The notes beneath the pieces are model-generated. The model had not been told where the DNA came from. It worked only from the letters and a program-made list of their open reading frames with translations, and did not search any database. This document shows positions 45,264 through 55,085 of a stretch of DNA of 64,000 nucleotides, piece by piece. The translations under genes were made by a program, and so were the position numbers. This DNA comes from Pseudodesulfovibrio nedwellii. GTDB lineage: Bacteria; Desulfobacterota; Desulfovibrionia; Desulfovibrionales; Desulfovibrionaceae. Position 1 is the first letter of the stretch. Every line of letters begins with the position of its first letter. Location: assembly GCF_027923765.1 (NCBI RefSeq), contig NZ_AP026709.1, positions 1,855,501 to 1,919,500 of the forward strand, in the 5' to 3' direction.

Positions 45264-45301
45264 GAAAAAAACGGGCGGACCGAACGTGTCGATCCACCCG
45301 T
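45264..45301 (-). terminator. Terminator of the alkaline phosphatase gene
   Basis: On the minus strand ACGGG, GGA and matching TCC, CCCGT form an imperfect hairpin, followed by TTTTTTT. Confidence 0.7.
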
Positions 45302-45319
45302 AAATGTCGAGAGTTTGAT

Positions 45320-46810
45320 CTAGTTGGCAGCCATCTGCATCTTGCCGGAATTCACATACTGCGGCTTGGCCTTCAGGCCCATGAGAGACATGATCTTAGT
45401 GGCGATATCAACGTTGTCATAGCTGCCATTAAAGGAAGCGGAACCAACGCCGATGGCAGAAGTGGAAACCGGCACGCCCGTGTGCTTGTAAGAAGTCCAG
45501 CCAAGGCCGGCTTTCTGGTTGAGCACATGGGTGATAGCTACTGCAATAGGCTCATATTCGCCGTACATGATGTATTCCGAACCACTGGCCTTTTCCTTGC
45601 CTGCCATTGAACGATCAAAGGCAGTCTTGATCTCGGCAATCTGAAAATCTGCCAAAGCCAAAGCGTCCTTCTTGGGATCGCCGGAAAACTTCAGGCCGAA
45701 GTTTTTGGTGATGACAGGCTTCATGGCTTCGAAGTTACCACCCTTCTTTTTGAAATCGGCAAAGATTTCGTCTGTGAATTTCTGGAAGGAGACTTTCTGC
45801 TGACCCAGAATTTCAAAATGGGAACCATACTTGGTTCCGGCAAAGCCAAGGGTCAGCCCGCCGCACTCGTGGTCACCGGTCACAACAATCAAAGTGTCTT
45901 TCGGGTGTTTTTTATAGAAAGCCAGTGCCTTTTGTACGGATTCGTCAAAGGAGATGGTGTTCAAAATGGACGCGGTGGCGTCGTTTGCATGACACGCCCA
46001 GTCGATTTTTCCACCTTCAACCATCAGGAAAAAGCCCTTGTCATTGTCGAGCATTTCAATGGCCTTGGACGTAAACTCAGGCAGGGTGATATCCTTCTCG
46101 GTCATATCCATGACATAGGGAAGCGCTTTGCCATCCTGCAGCCATTCGTTCCAAGCCAGAATTTTCCCGTCACCGGGCTTGATGGCCATGAAGTCTTTCT
46201 TGTTATTAATGATGGTGTACCCATTGTCTTTGGCAATCTTGAGGGCATCACCCTGCGGAGCCTTGGACTTCTTCCCTGCGGGGTCTTTCAAACCACCACC
46301 GGCAAAGAAATCGAAACCGGACTTGGCAAGGGCCACATCGATTTCATGATACATTTTGCGGGTCTTAACGTGAGCATAGAAAGCAGCCGGGGTAGCGTGA
46401 TCAATGGACACGGAAGAAACGATGCCGACCTTCTTGCCCTGCTCCTTGGCCATTTCAGCAATGGTCTTGACCGGCTTAAAATCCGGGTCCACGCCAATAT
46501 AGTTGATGTTGGTTTTGATACCGGAAGCCAAAGACGTGGCCGATGCAGCGGAACCGGTAATGAAACGATTGGCAGCAAAAGTCGTGGTGATGCCCTGCGC
46601 AGGCATGGCATCAATAGCCAGCTTTTTACCAGTATAGGCAGCAGTCGCGGCACGTTGAGGCAACCCCATGCCGTCACCGACAAAGAGAAATACGTATTTA
46701 GCTGTTTTTGCTTTTGCATCGGCAGACTTGACTTGTCCACCAACCATGAACGTGACGGCCAAAATGAGCACCAGTGCACATTTTGCAAAACTTTTTCCCA
46801 TAATAATCAT
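45320..46810 (-). CDS. Exported alkaline phosphatase
   Basis: 496 residues. Signal peptide about 1-32. The metal-binding Asp is in VFLFVGDGMGLPQRAA, the nucleophile Ser in ITGSAASATSLASG, and further metal ligands in SVSIDHATPAAFYAHV, MVEGGKIDWACHAND and VVTGDHECGG. This is the PhoA-type fold, hydrolysing phosphomonoesters in the periplasm with zinc and magnesium. AGGAGG lies 7 bases before the ATG at 46810. Monocistronic. No clear Pho box found by eye. Confidence 0.93.
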   Translation of the reverse strand: MIIMGKSFAKCALVLILAVTFMVGGQVKSADAKAKTAKYVFLFVGDGMGLPQRAATAAYTGKKLAIDAMPAQGITTTFAANRFITGSAASATSLASGIKTNINYIGVDPDFKPVKTIAEMAKEQGKKVGIVSSVSIDHATPAAFYAHVKTRKMYHEIDVALAKSGFDFFAGGGLKDPAGKKSKAPQGDALKIAKDNGYTIINNKKDFMAIKPGDGKILAWNEWLQDGKALPYVMDMTEKDITLPEFTSKAIEMLDNDKGFFLMVEGGKIDWACHANDATASILNTISFDESVQKALAFYKKHPKDTLIVVTGDHECGGLTLGFAGTKYGSHFEILGQQKVSFQKFTDEIFADFKKKGGNFEAMKPVITKNFGLKFSGDPKKDALALADFQIAEIKTAFDRSMAGKEKASGSEYIMYGEYEPIAVAITHVLNQKAGLGWTSYKHTGVPVSTSAIGVGSASFNGSYDNVDIATKIMSLMGLKAKPQYVNSGKMQMAAN

Positions 46811-46970
46811 TGTTCGACCTCCTCAGGACGCAGTGTTTTTATGTTGGATTCATAACTACCCCCAAAAAGTTACGAATCCGTGTTGCATTGAGGAGGAACT
46901 GTCACCGAGGAATGGCAAGTCTGTGACAAATAACTATGGAACAACCTTGATTATCATTCTTTAAAACCAC

Positions 46971-46996
46971 AAAAAAAAGACCACCCAAAGGTGGTC
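46971..46996 (-). terminator. Minus-strand terminator
   Basis: GACCACC at 46979-46985, loop CAAA, GGTGGTC at 46990-46996, with eight A before it (T-run on the minus strand). Confidence 0.75.
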
Positions 46997-47059
46997 ATCA
47001 TAAATGTATCATCAAACTAAAAACGTCTTTACTTCTCTCGTCCAAACTCCCCCCCCCCC

Positions 47060-47233
47060 GACGCCATGAGGCTTGGGAGAGTGGTGTAGATGCGAGGTGG
47101 AAGGGGGCGTGGTTGCCACAACCCCCAGCACGGCGAGGACAACCATAACGCTTCCAACTGCGCAAATGGTTGTTATCGCGAATTTTAAAAAGGTATCCCC
47201 GATGCCGTGAGGCTTGGGAGAGTGGGGCAGATG
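47060..47233. repeat. 33-bp direct repeat, two copies
   Basis: 47060-47092 and 47201-47233 share 29 of 33 bases; the common core is TGAGGCTTGGGAGAGTGG. Unit spacing is 141 bp. Confidence 0.75.
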
Positions 47234-47310
47234 TGCATTTTCTCGGGCGCAGTTTAACCGGAGGCGTAGCCTAGCTACGGTGAGGATTAAACAAAGCCCG
47301 AAAAATGTGC
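47232..47310. repeat. Long imperfect palindrome
   Basis: Nested arms: GCATTTT-TCGGGC with GCCCGA-AAATG-GC, GTTTAA at 47252-47257 with TTAAAC at 47287-47292, and GTAGC/GCTAC around CTA at 47266-47278. It could fold into one long hairpin as DNA or RNA. Confidence 0.6.
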
Positions 47311-47345
47311 AGATGGCCCGCTATCGCAAGCCGAGTAACAAAGCA

Positions 47346-48275
47346 TTACGCCATGAAGTCGCGTGCCCAACGAACGAGATTGATGGCGATCAGGAGCGCT
47401 CCTTCCCAACGGGAAACCCGCCAGCCGGTGCGCAACAAAATCAAGACCAATCCAACCATGCCCACCAGCACGATAAGGCCACTGGATGCCTCTGGAGAAA
47501 CAGGCAACGGCTTGAGTAGGCAAGTCAGGCCAAGCACTCCGGCAAAGTTAAAAAAATCGGACCCAATGAGATTACCAAGCAGCATCTCATTCTTGCCTTT
47601 GACTGAGGCGGCAAGACAGGTGACAAGCTCAGGCAGACTGGTTCCGGCGGCGACAATGGTCACCCCGATAACCCAGGAAGAGACACCAAGCGTTGTGGCA
47701 ATGGATGTGGCCGCAGACACCATGAGATGGCCGCCCATAGCGATGGCCGCGAACCCGCCGATAAGCAACACATAATCCAGCCATTTCACAGTCCGGTCCT
47801 TGAGCTCTTCCAACTCATCTTCACCCGGAGATTCGCGATTCATGCCAAGATAAACAAGATAGCTGATGAGCAAAGCCATCAACCCGGCGCCAAACCAACG
47901 TCCAAGCTCGCCCACAAATGACACGGCGAGAATGCCTGCGGTGGTCAAAAACAACAGTAGGCCATCGCGATAGACAACGGTCCTGTTGGATACCAACGGC
48001 TTTATCATGGCCATAAGACCGAGGATAAAACCAAGATTAAAAATATTGGACCCCACCACATTGGACAGGGAAATGTCGTTGTGCCCACGGAAAGCGGCAT
48101 TCATGGTCACGAGAAATTCCGGCGCCGAAGTACCGAGTGCGACAATTGTCAGTCCGATAACCAGTTCGGACACGTTGTATTTACGGGCGATAAGGGCGGC
48201 CGAAGTCACGATCCAGTTGGCGCCAAACCAGAGTAGAACTGCGGCAGCGCAAAAGGTGATGATGTCTATAGTCAT
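47346..48275 (-). CDS. Calcium/sodium antiporter (CaCA family)
   Basis: 309 residues, about ten hydrophobic segments. The two alpha repeats are clear: VIGLTIVALGTSAPEFLVTM in the first half and VIGVTIVAAGTSLPELVTCL in the second, each with the GTS-x-PE ion-coordination motif and a following GSNIFN or GSDFFN. This is the YrbG-like exchanger fold, exporting Ca2+ against Na+ or H+. The middle loop is acidic (GEDELEELKD). The start codon has no good ribosome site, so the start is uncertain. Confidence 0.93.
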   Translation of the reverse strand: MTIDIITFCAAAVLLWFGANWIVTSAALIARKYNVSELVIGLTIVALGTSAPEFLVTMNAAFRGHNDISLSNVVGSNIFNLGFILGLMAMIKPLVSNRTVVYRDGLLLFLTTAGILAVSFVGELGRWFGAGLMALLISYLVYLGMNRESPGEDELEELKDRTVKWLDYVLLIGGFAAIAMGGHLMVSAATSIATTLGVSSWVIGVTIVAAGTSLPELVTCLAASVKGKNEMLLGNLIGSDFFNFAGVLGLTCLLKPLPVSPEASSGLIVLVGMVGLVLILLRTGWRVSRWEGALLIAINLVRWARDFMA

Positions 48276-48311
48276 TAAATATATATATGCTATGCGAATG
48301 AATGGAGCAAG

Positions 48312-49385
48312 CTAGGCTTCGGAATCAGCCTGTGACTTTTTCCATTCCTTCACGATTTCGGGCTTGGGTTCGGCCCACTCAAAAACATTTTCGCGGGTCG
48401 GGGCAATCTTCACACTTTCAAAGGATGTTCCACGTTTGACCGTAACACCGATCTTTTCACCTGTAGCTTCAAAATGCTTCCGGGCCTTACCGGAATAGGA
48501 AGCCATAAGCGCGGCCGCATCATGCACAGCCTCCGTACTCCAATCTCCTGCCACAGGACGACCTACAGCAAGCGGACCTGGAAAATTTTCCACTTTAAAC
48601 ACATAGTCAGCAGGCTCAATACAAGATTCGATCTGCAAATTGTCTTCTGCAGTGCGGCCAAAAGTCAACCAATGGGTTCCGGCCCAATACTGACGACCAG
48701 CACGGGCCAGAGAGAAATCAGTGGCAGACGGACGCTCACGGTGCATGAACAATTTGACGAACCGGCCGGCCCCGGAAGCCTCGGTCAAACAACACCCGCC
48801 ACCGGGGGTGGGAATTTCGGTAAATCCATACTGTTCGGCCAAAGCATACTGCGGCTTGCGACCACGCCCGGACCAGTCAAGGAGACGTTCACGGTCTACC
48901 AGACCAGACTCTTCCATAGGGGTAGGATTCAGATTCTTCGCGCTCAAAGGCCGAAGCAAAACGTCCCGGACATGCGCCCGTTTAGTGATGAGATTGAGGG
49001 CATCTGCCCGCTGACTCATAGGCCGCTGGCCCACCACCTCACCGGAAATAAGAAATTTAGCCTCATATTCAGGCAACAGCTTCACAGCGTGTGAAAGCAT
49101 GGTAATTTTACAATCAATACACGGATTGAGCCACTTGCCGTACCCCTGAGAAGGACCATCCAGCATCATGTTTACATAGTGTTGCCGGATATCGACTTCC
49201 ACGGCATCGATACCGTAGTGTTCTTTCCAAAAAGGAATCAATTCCGGTTTGCCAAAAAAAGGTGTGACAAAGTGCAAACCGAGCACTGTCAAACCCTGGT
49301 CCATCACGGTCCGTATAGCCAGAATCGAATCCAGGCCACCGGACAACAACGCAAGCGCGTCATAGTGTTTATTCATATCCGCCAT
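48312..49385 (-). CDS. PP-loop ATPase, MnmA/ThiI-like RNA-modification enzyme
   Basis: About 357 residues. The PP-loop is at the N-terminus (LALLSGGLDSILAIRTVM), and NPCIDCKITMLSHAV carries the cysteine pair position used by thiouridylases; GEVVGQRPMSQ and CCLTEA follow. A C-terminal part of about 130 residues (RRPSAT to end) is not the MnmA beta-barrel and resembles the NFACT-R-like domain seen in deltaproteobacterial relatives (tentative). Probably thiolates or otherwise modifies tRNA; exact base uncertain. ATG at 49385 or 49376 (GGCGG upstream of the latter), or GTG at 49397, could be the start. Confidence 0.75.
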   Translation of the reverse strand: MADMNKHYDALALLSGGLDSILAIRTVMDQGLTVLGLHFVTPFFGKPELIPFWKEHYGIDAVEVDIRQHYVNMMLDGPSQGYGKWLNPCIDCKITMLSHAVKLLPEYEAKFLISGEVVGQRPMSQRADALNLITKRAHVRDVLLRPLSAKNLNPTPMEESGLVDRERLLDWSGRGRKPQYALAEQYGFTEIPTPGGGCCLTEASGAGRFVKLFMHRERPSATDFSLARAGRQYWAGTHWLTFGRTAEDNLQIESCIEPADYVFKVENFPGPLAVGRPVAGDWSTEAVHDAAALMASYSGKARKHFEATGEKIGVTVKRGTSFESVKIAPTRENVFEWAEPKPEIVKEWKKSQADSEA

Positions 49386-49631
49386 GGAAGCGACCACTAT
49401 GTTAGATCGGTGACAAGGGCAAGAATTTTACGATCCCCTACTCGCCACACCTTTTCGTTCAAGAAAACACAAAACGATCAACCTTCTCATATCATCCCGA
49501 TTTAACGCAGCAAGTAACTATTAACGCACCCCTTTTTTACCATATATATGATTGTTGCCCACCACACGCGTATCTGGTATTTGAACATGTTGCTCAATTG
49601 TTGCCGCCTGAAAATCCCGGAGGATAAATAT

Positions 49632-50678
49632 ATGGCTCGAAAAGCCGTTGATCCTGATGTCCTGCGCAAAGAGGCGCTCGGCACTGCTCTGACTACCATT
49701 GAACGCAAGTTCGGCAAAGGTTCGATCATGCGTATGGACGGCGAAGCGTCCCACTCCATCCCTGCCATCCCGACCGGCTCCATCGGCCTGGATATAGCGC
49801 TGGGTATTGGTGGCGTACCACGCGGTCGCGTTATAGAAATTTACGGCCCGGAATCATCGGGTAAAACCACACTGGCTCTGCATATTATTGCTCAAGCCCA
49901 AAAAGCCGGTGGTAATGCCGCGTTTATTGACGCCGAGCATGCCCTCGATCCCGGCTATGCGAAACGACTGGGAGTCCTGACAGACGATCTACTCATTTCC
50001 CAGCCCGACTACGGCGAACAGGCTCTTGAAATCGCAGACTTGCTCGTCCGTTCCAGCGCAATTGACGTCGTGGTTATCGACTCCGTTGCCGCACTCATTC
50101 CCCAGGCCGAACTCGAAGGGCAGATGGGTGAGACACAGGTCGGCGGTCAGGCACGGCTCATGTCCCACGCGCTCAGAAAGTTGACCGGCACCATTCACAA
50201 ATCCAACTGTGTGGTCATCTTCATCAACCAGATTCGCATGAAGATCGGCATGACCGGCTACGGCAACCCGGAGACGACTTCCGGCGGCAACGCACTCAAA
50301 TTCTACGCCTCCTGCCGTCTCGACATCCGCCGCATCCAGACCCTGAAGGACAAGGACGAGGCGTATGGCATCCGCGCCCGCATCAAGGTCGTCAAAAACA
50401 AGGTCGCCCCGCCCTTCCGTCAGGCTTTGGTAGACGTCTTGTACGGCCAGGGTATCAGCCGTACGGGCGAACTTATCGACATGGGCGTGGAGCACGGCAT
50501 CATCGAAAAATCCGGCTCCTGGTTCGCCTATGGTTCTGAGAAACTCGGCCAGGGCAAAGAAAACGTTCGTCAATTGTTAGAAGACAATCCTGACATGGCC
50601 GCATCCATTGAAGAGAAACTGATGACTCATCTCGGGTACCGAGACGAAGTCGAAGAAGCCGGAGACGCCGGCAAATAA
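49632..50678 (+). CDS. recA: Recombinase A
   Basis: 348 residues from the ATG at 49632, chosen for GGAGGATAAATAT upstream; the frame is open upstream only by chance. The Walker A motif is [10 protein letters not shown], Walker B region [11 protein letters not shown]2 loop region [20 protein letters not shown]. RecA forms filaments on ssDNA, promotes strand exchange and stimulates LexA/CI self-cleavage. An 8-bp palindrome AACATGTT lies about 40 bases upstream and could be part of a LexA site, but I cannot confirm that. A terminator follows and alaS is next, with no recX between. Confidence 0.98.
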   Translation: MARKAVDPDVLRKEALGTALTTIERKFGKGSIMRMDGEASHSIPAIPTGSIGLDIALGIGGVPRGRVIEIYGPESSGKTTLALHIIAQAQKAGGNAAFIDAEHALDPGYAKRLGVLTDDLLISQPDYGEQALEIADLLVRSSAIDVVVIDSVAALIPQAELEGQMGETQVGGQARLMSHALRKLTGTIHKSNCVVIFINQIRMKIGMTGYGNPETTSGGNALKFYASCRLDIRRIQTLKDKDEAYGIRARIKVVKNKVAPPFRQALVDVLYGQGISRTGELIDMGVEHGIIEKSGSWFAYGSEKLGQGKENVRQLLEDNPDMAASIEEKLMTHLGYRDEVEEAGDAGK

Positions 50679-50696
50679 AATGTTTTTAGCCCAGAT

Positions 50697-50731
50697 AAAA
50701 CGCCTCGGGTCCGTGTCTCGAGGCGTTTTTA
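50697..50731 (+). terminator. Terminator of recA
   Basis: AAAACGCCTCG at 50697-50707 pairs with CGAGGCGTTTT at 50719-50729. Confidence 0.88.
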
Positions 50732-50762
50732 ACTGGAAATCATTTTTTGGAGAATTTGCGAG

Positions 50763-53402
50763 ATGAAAGCCAACGAAATCCGTCAACGGTTCCTTGAATA
50801 CTTCGAGAAGAACAGCCACGCCATAGTGGAGTCTTCACCGCTGACCCCCAAAGACGACCCGAGCCTGCTCTTCACCAATGCAGGCATGGTCCAGTTCAAG
50901 AAACTTTTTCTGGGCCAGGAAAAACGTGACTACAACCGCGCTACCACTTCGCAGAAATGTCTGCGCGTGGGCGGCAAGCACAACGACTTGGAGAACGTGG
51001 GTCGCACCGCACGCCACCACACATTTTTCGAAATGCTCGGCAACTTCTCCTTTGGCGATTACTTCAAGGAAGACGCCATCAAGTTCTGTTGGGAATTCCT
51101 CACCGAAGAACTGAAGCTCGACAAAGAACGCCTCTATATTACTATATATAAAGATGACGACGAAGCAGGCGAACTTTGGAAGAAAATCGCAGGTGTCCCT
51201 GAAGAGCGTATTTTCAAACTGGGCGAAAAGGATAACTTCTGGTCCATGGGCGACACCGGCCCCTGCGGTCCCTGCTCCGAAGTCCACTTTGACCAAGGCG
51301 AAGAAGTTGGCTGCGGTCCGAATTGCGGTATCGGCAAATGTGACTGTGACCGCTATCTGGAAATATGGAACCTCGTGTTCATGCAATACGATCAAGCCGA
51401 AGACGGCACTCGCACCGATCTGCCCCGCCCGTCCATCGACACAGGCATGGGCCTTGAGCGTATCGCTGCTGTGGCACAGGGCGTAGCCTCGAACTATGAG
51501 ACCGACCTGTTCCAGTCCATCATCCAGTACACCGCTGATCTTGCTGGTGTGAAATACCGCCAGTCCGAAGAGATCGACACCGCGCTTCAGGTCATTGCCG
51601 ACCACTCACGCGCCATTGCCTTCTTGATCCCGGATCAGGTTCTCCCGTCCAATGAAGGACGTGGATATATTTTGCGCCGTCTCATTCGCCGTGCCTATCG
51701 CTTCGGCAAACTCATGGGCCTTAAGGGCTCCTTCCTGTGGAAAACCGCTTCCAAAGTCGTTGACGACATGGGCGGACACTACAAGGAACTGGAAGAAACC
51801 CGCGACTTCATGATCGAAGTAGTCAAAGGTGAAGAAGAGGGCTTTGCCAATACCTTGGACAAAGGCCTTGAAATGCTCGAAGAGGAACTGGCTGAACTGA
51901 AAAAAGTCAAGGCCTCCATCGTTCCCGGCGAGACCACTTTCAAACTTTACGACACGTACGGCTTCCCCATCGACATCGTACGCGACATCGCAGAACAGCA
52001 TGGCATGGGCGTTGATGAAACCGAATTCGACAAATTCATGCAGGAGCAAAAAAAACGCTCCAAAGCCGCATGGAAAGGCTCCGGCGAAAAAGACATCGCT
52101 TCCACCTTCCAGACACTCCTGGAACAGGAAGTGACCTCTGAATTCTCCGGCTACGAAACCATGGCTGACCAGTCTGACATCGCCTACCTGCTCACTCTTA
52201 ATGGCAAAATTGTCGACACTCTGCCCGATGGCTCGTCCGGCTGGATAGTCGCGAAGTCCACGCCGTTCTACGGTGAATCCGGCGGCCAGACCGGAGACAC
52301 TGGCTCCATTGCTGCTTCCGGCGGCAAGGCTGACGTTCTCGAAACCGTGAAACCTTCGCAAAAACTGACCGCTCACAGGGTAACAGTAACAGAAGGGACA
52401 TTTTCCACGGGCGACACAGCGTTCTTTAACGTTGATCGCTCCCAACGTTTGGCCACCATGCGTAACCACACGGTAACTCACCTGCTCCATGCCGCCCTGC
52501 AAAAAGTTCTGGGCGACCATGCAAAGCAGGCCGGTTCACTAGTCGGCCCGGATCGTCTGCGCTTTGACTTCACGCACATCAAAGGGCTGTCTCATGACGA
52601 ACTCGCTGAAGTGGAAGCCATCGTAAACCAAAACATTCTCGACGCCATTCCGGTAGACCGCTCAGTTATGAGCATCAAAGAAGCTCAGACCAAGGGCGCA
52701 ACCGCCCTGTTCGGCGAGAAATACGGCGACACCGTATCCATCATCGAAGTTCCTGGCGTATCCATGGAATTCTGTGGAGGCACACATCTGGATAATACCG
52801 GCATTGCCGGAACATTTATCATTACTGCCGAGGCCGGAGTGGCCGCAGGTATCCGCCGCATTGAGGCTGCGACAGGCCATAATGCTGTAGCTTATCTCAA
52901 CGAACGTCGCGAAGCCGTTGCCGAAGCCGGAGCCATGCTCAAGGCCCAGCCCGCAGATCTGCCCAAGAAGGTCAAGGACCTCCAAAAGCAAGTCAAAGAT
53001 ATGGCCAAGGAGATGAAATCCTTGCAGGCCAAGCTCGCATCCGGCGCGGGCAGTGACATGATGAGCAAAATTGAAGATATCAACGGAGTAAAAGTTCTGG
53101 CTGTTGAACTGGAAGCCCCAAACATGGGTGTCATGCTGGAACAGATGGACGCCTTGCGCTCCAAGATTGATTCCGGTGTCATCTGCCTCGTGGCAGGCCA
53201 TGACGAAGGTAAGGTCTCGGTCGCACTTGCAGTGACTAAAGACCTGCATAACCGGTTCAAGGCTGGCAACCTGATCAAACAGGTAGCAGGCGAAGTCGGC
53301 GGTGGCGGCGGAGGCCGTCCCGATCTGGCTCGTGCAGGCGGCTCAAACGCTGCAGGCATACCGAACGCCATTGCCAAAATAAAAGAACTGATCGCAGAAT
53401 AA
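50763..53402 (+). CDS. alaS: Alanyl-tRNA synthetase
   Basis: 879 residues, full length. Class II core at the N-terminus ([40 protein letters not shown]), an editing domain with zinc-binding residues in [13 protein letters not shown] and [12 protein letters not shown], a coiled coil (about 740-775) and a C-Ala/DHHA1 domain ending [15 protein letters not shown]. It charges tRNA-Ala and hydrolyses mischarged Ser/Gly-tRNA-Ala. The ATG follows a weak purine-rich site. Separated from recA by a terminator. Confidence 0.98.
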   Translation: MKANEIRQRFLEYFEKNSHAIVESSPLTPKDDPSLLFTNAGMVQFKKLFLGQEKRDYNRATTSQKCLRVGGKHNDLENVGRTARHHTFFEMLGNFSFGDYFKEDAIKFCWEFLTEELKLDKERLYITIYKDDDEAGELWKKIAGVPEERIFKLGEKDNFWSMGDTGPCGPCSEVHFDQGEEVGCGPNCGIGKCDCDRYLEIWNLVFMQYDQAEDGTRTDLPRPSIDTGMGLERIAAVAQGVASNYETDLFQSIIQYTADLAGVKYRQSEEIDTALQVIADHSRAIAFLIPDQVLPSNEGRGYILRRLIRRAYRFGKLMGLKGSFLWKTASKVVDDMGGHYKELEETRDFMIEVVKGEEEGFANTLDKGLEMLEEELAELKKVKASIVPGETTFKLYDTYGFPIDIVRDIAEQHGMGVDETEFDKFMQEQKKRSKAAWKGSGEKDIASTFQTLLEQEVTSEFSGYETMADQSDIAYLLTLNGKIVDTLPDGSSGWIVAKSTPFYGESGGQTGDTGSIAASGGKADVLETVKPSQKLTAHRVTVTEGTFSTGDTAFFNVDRSQRLATMRNHTVTHLLHAALQKVLGDHAKQAGSLVGPDRLRFDFTHIKGLSHDELAEVEAIVNQNILDAIPVDRSVMSIKEAQTKGATALFGEKYGDTVSIIEVPGVSMEFCGGTHLDNTGIAGTFIITAEAGVAAGIRRIEAATGHNAVAYLNERREAVAEAGAMLKAQPADLPKKVKDLQKQVKDMAKEMKSLQAKLASGAGSDMMSKIEDINGVKVLAVELEAPNMGVMLEQMDALRSKIDSGVICLVAGHDEGKVSVALAVTKDLHNRFKAGNLIKQVAGEVGGGGGGRPDLARAGGSNAAGIPNAIAKIKELIAE

Positions 53403-53416
53403 CAGCTCCTATAAAG

Positions 53417-53458
53417 AAAAGCCCCTCACATCATTGAATGTGAGGGGCTTTTCTTTTT
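53417..53458. terminator. Bidirectional terminator of alaS and the small lipoprotein gene
   Basis: AAAAGCCCCTCACAT and ATGTGAGGGGCTTTT form a 15-bp stem, with T-rich sequence on the plus side and A-rich sequence on the other. Confidence 0.9.
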
Positions 53459-53472
53459 CATACGTATTATTG

Positions 53473-53589
53473 TTATTGACCCAACAAAATCAAATTTGCT
53501 TCATGAGCAGGTTCCACTTCATGGTGGCAACCAGCTACAGCACCGACGAGCATAACGAGCACCACTGCACACAAAAGAAACTTTTTCAT
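53473..53589 (-). CDS. Very small lipoprotein (38 aa)
   Basis: 38 residues, starting MKKFLLCAVVLVMLVGAVAG followed by Cys-His-His. The segment is a textbook lipoprotein signal: two Lys, a hydrophobic core and a lipobox (V-A-G-C) with Cys21 as the lipidation site. Only 18 residues would remain after cleavage, beginning CHHEVEPAHEANL. AGGAAAG precedes the ATG, and the alaS terminator closes the gene in this direction. Comparable tiny lipoproteins include entericidins, but I see no specific family match. It is likely anchored to a membrane in the envelope. Confidence 0.7.
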   Translation of the reverse strand: MKKFLLCAVVLVMLVGAVAGCHHEVEPAHEANLILLGQ

Positions 53590-53901
53590 AGGACTTTCCT
53601 CACTTAGGTTTCAAGAAGAGTAACATGCAGTTCTCTTCAACGCAAAACGGTTGTTTGAATAAACGAGGCCTCCCTCCCTTGACGACTCAAAGCAGAAAAA
53701 ACTTGTCACTTGACGTGATCTATGGCACAAGCATCCTCCCGGTTAGAAGAACCGGCGTGTTTGAGACGTCCCGTTACAAATTGTCCCAGATGCGCACCAT
53801 CTTCTGATCGCGCGATTATAAATAATACGTTGCATGAGGGTTGACATGTGCATTTCATATGCGTAGAAGTCCCCCTCTTAGTTTGCGCAAGGAGCAATTT
53901 T
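53590..53901. other. Leader region of rplM-rpsI
   Basis: 312 bases without a gene. TTGACA at 53841-53846 with TAGAAG at 53864-53869 (17-base spacing) is a candidate promoter. The remainder presumably contains the promoter of the divergent small lipoprotein gene. No autoregulatory RNA was recognised. Confidence 0.4.
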
Positions 53902-54330
53902 ATGAAGACATATAGCCCGAAGCCGGAAGACGCGAACCGCGAATGGTTCATCGTCGACGCCACGGACAAGATCCTGGGCCGTCTGTGCACCGAGATCACC
54001 ACTCGTCTGCGCGGCAAGCACAAGCCTGAATTTGCCCACCACATGGATATGGGCGACTTCGTGATTGTCATCAACGCCGACAAGATCAAGGTCACTGGCC
54101 AGAAGCTGGACAAAAAGATGTACTACAAGCACACCAATCATCCCGGTGGTCTGAAAGAAAAGACCCTCCGCGAGATGTTGGCCATCAAGCCTGAGAACGT
54201 CATCACCGCCGCTGTCAAAGGCATGCTGCCCAAAAACCGCATTGCCGCTCAGCAGATCAAGAAGCTGAAGGTATACGCAGGTTCCGAGCATCCGCACGCA
54301 GCCCAGGCTCCCAAACCTTTGGATATTTAA
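53902..54330 (+). CDS. rplM: Ribosomal protein L13
   Basis: 142 residues, starting [20 protein letters not shown], with the L13 signature region [20 protein letters not shown] and [14 protein letters not shown]. Assembles early into the 50S subunit. The ATG at 53902 is preceded by AAGGAGCAATTTT; the open frame upstream is accidental. First gene of the usual rplM-rpsI pair; 12 bases separate it from rpsI. Confidence 0.98.
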   Translation: MKTYSPKPEDANREWFIVDATDKILGRLCTEITTRLRGKHKPEFAHHMDMGDFVIVINADKIKVTGQKLDKKMYYKHTNHPGGLKEKTLREMLAIKPENVITAAVKGMLPKNRIAAQQIKKLKVYAGSEHPHAAQAPKPLDI

Positions 54331-54342
54331 TCGGGGATTATC

Positions 54343-54732
54343 ATGAGCGATTTCACTTACAGCACTGGTAAAAGAAAAAACGCCATCTCCCGTACCCGCC
54401 TCTACGCTGGTACAGGGCAGATCACCGTTAACGGTCGTCCTTTCGAGGACTACTTTCCCCGCAAGACCCTGCAAATGGTTGTTCAGCAGCCCCTGAAGCT
54501 GGTCAAGATGCTCGACAAGTACGACATCAAAGCCAACTGCTCCGGTGGCGGCGTATCCGGTCAGGCCGAGGCACTGCGCCACGGCATTTCCCGCGCCCTC
54601 TGCGAGATCGACCCTGAACTGCGCACCATTCTGAAGCCCGCCGGTCTCCTGACCCGCGATGCTCGTAAGAAAGAGCGTAAAAAGTACGGTCTCCGCGGCG
54701 CCCGCGCCAGCTTCCAGTTCTCCAAGCGTTAA
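54343..54732 (+). CDS. rpsI: Ribosomal protein S9
   Basis: 129 residues, starting [19 protein letters not shown] and ending [17 protein letters not shown], the conserved S9 tail whose last residues contact P-site tRNA. Full length. It follows rplM in an operon and ends in a strong terminator. Its last ~24 bases plus the terminator recur 295 bp downstream as a duplicate without the rest of the gene. Confidence 0.98.
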   Translation: MSDFTYSTGKRKNAISRTRLYAGTGQITVNGRPFEDYFPRKTLQMVVQQPLKLVKMLDKYDIKANCSGGGVSGQAEALRHGISRALCEIDPELRTILKPAGLLTRDARKKERKKYGLRGARASFQFSKR

Positions 54733-54760
54733 GCCGAGAATCGGAATACAAAGACTATCA

Positions 54761-54791
54761 AAGGTCGGTACCCATTGGGTGCCGACCTTTT
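54761..54791 (+). terminator. Terminator of rpsI (copy 1)
   Basis: GGTCGGTACCC at 54763-54773 pairs with GGGTGCCGACC at 54777-54787 (one mismatch), then TTTT. Confidence 0.9.
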
Positions 54792-54892
54792 CGCGTGGAC
54801 TTACACATCGATTCCATCCATTTTTTATCTCTCCCCCCTTCTCGACAACACACACCCTCAACGGGTGTCCACTGGACACCATACCCGATTTA

Positions 54893-54998
54893 CGTTTTGG
54901 ACGAGAGTGCCGCAACGGCAAGGCGCAAGGACGAAGCTGTGGCTTGTCCACTGCGAGTCCGCAGCAACGCAGCAGATGCGGTGCTCTCGTCCAAAACG
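54893..54998. repeat. Inverted-repeat element between the two rpsI-tail copies
   Basis: CGTTTTGGACGAGAG (54893-54907) and its exact reverse complement CTCTCGTCCAAAACG (54984-54998) enclose 76 bp that contain a further GGACGAAGC/GCTTGTCC pair and CTGCG/CGCAG. It can form a branched hairpin; MITE- or BIME-like. Confidence 0.65.
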
Positions 54999-55054
54999 CG
55001 CCTAGCTTCCAGTTCTCCAAGCGTTAGCCGAGAATCGGAATACAAGACTATCAA

Positions 55055-55085
55055 AAGTCGGTACCCATTGGGTGCCGACTTTTTC
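55055..55085 (+). terminator. Duplicated terminator hairpin (copy 2)
   Basis: AGTCGGTACCC pairs with GGGTGCCGACT, then TTTT. The outer G-C pair of copy 1 is A-T here on both arms, so pairing is preserved. Confidence 0.75.

Larger units (their letters stand above)
46811..47345. other. Gene-free interval with repeats, palindrome and C11 tract
   Basis: 535 bases with no convincing gene. It holds a minus-direction terminator (46971-46996), eleven C in a row (47049-47059), a 33-bp direct repeat (47060-47092 and 47201-47233), and, after the second copy, a long imperfect palindrome centred near 47272. After the first copy an ACAACCAT/ATGGTTGT pair flanks 20 bases near 47142-47173. The terminator lies 350 bases beyond the exchanger gene, so this whole stretch may be its 3' untranslated region or an RNA gene. 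Confidence 0.5.

Noticed and set aside
45818-46855. 345-codon plus-strand open frame
   Set aside because: Antisense to the alkaline phosphatase gene, whose active-site motifs are intact.
49570-49631. LexA/SOS box before recA
   Set aside because: AACATGTT is palindromic but too short, and the genus-specific LexA motif cannot be verified by eye.
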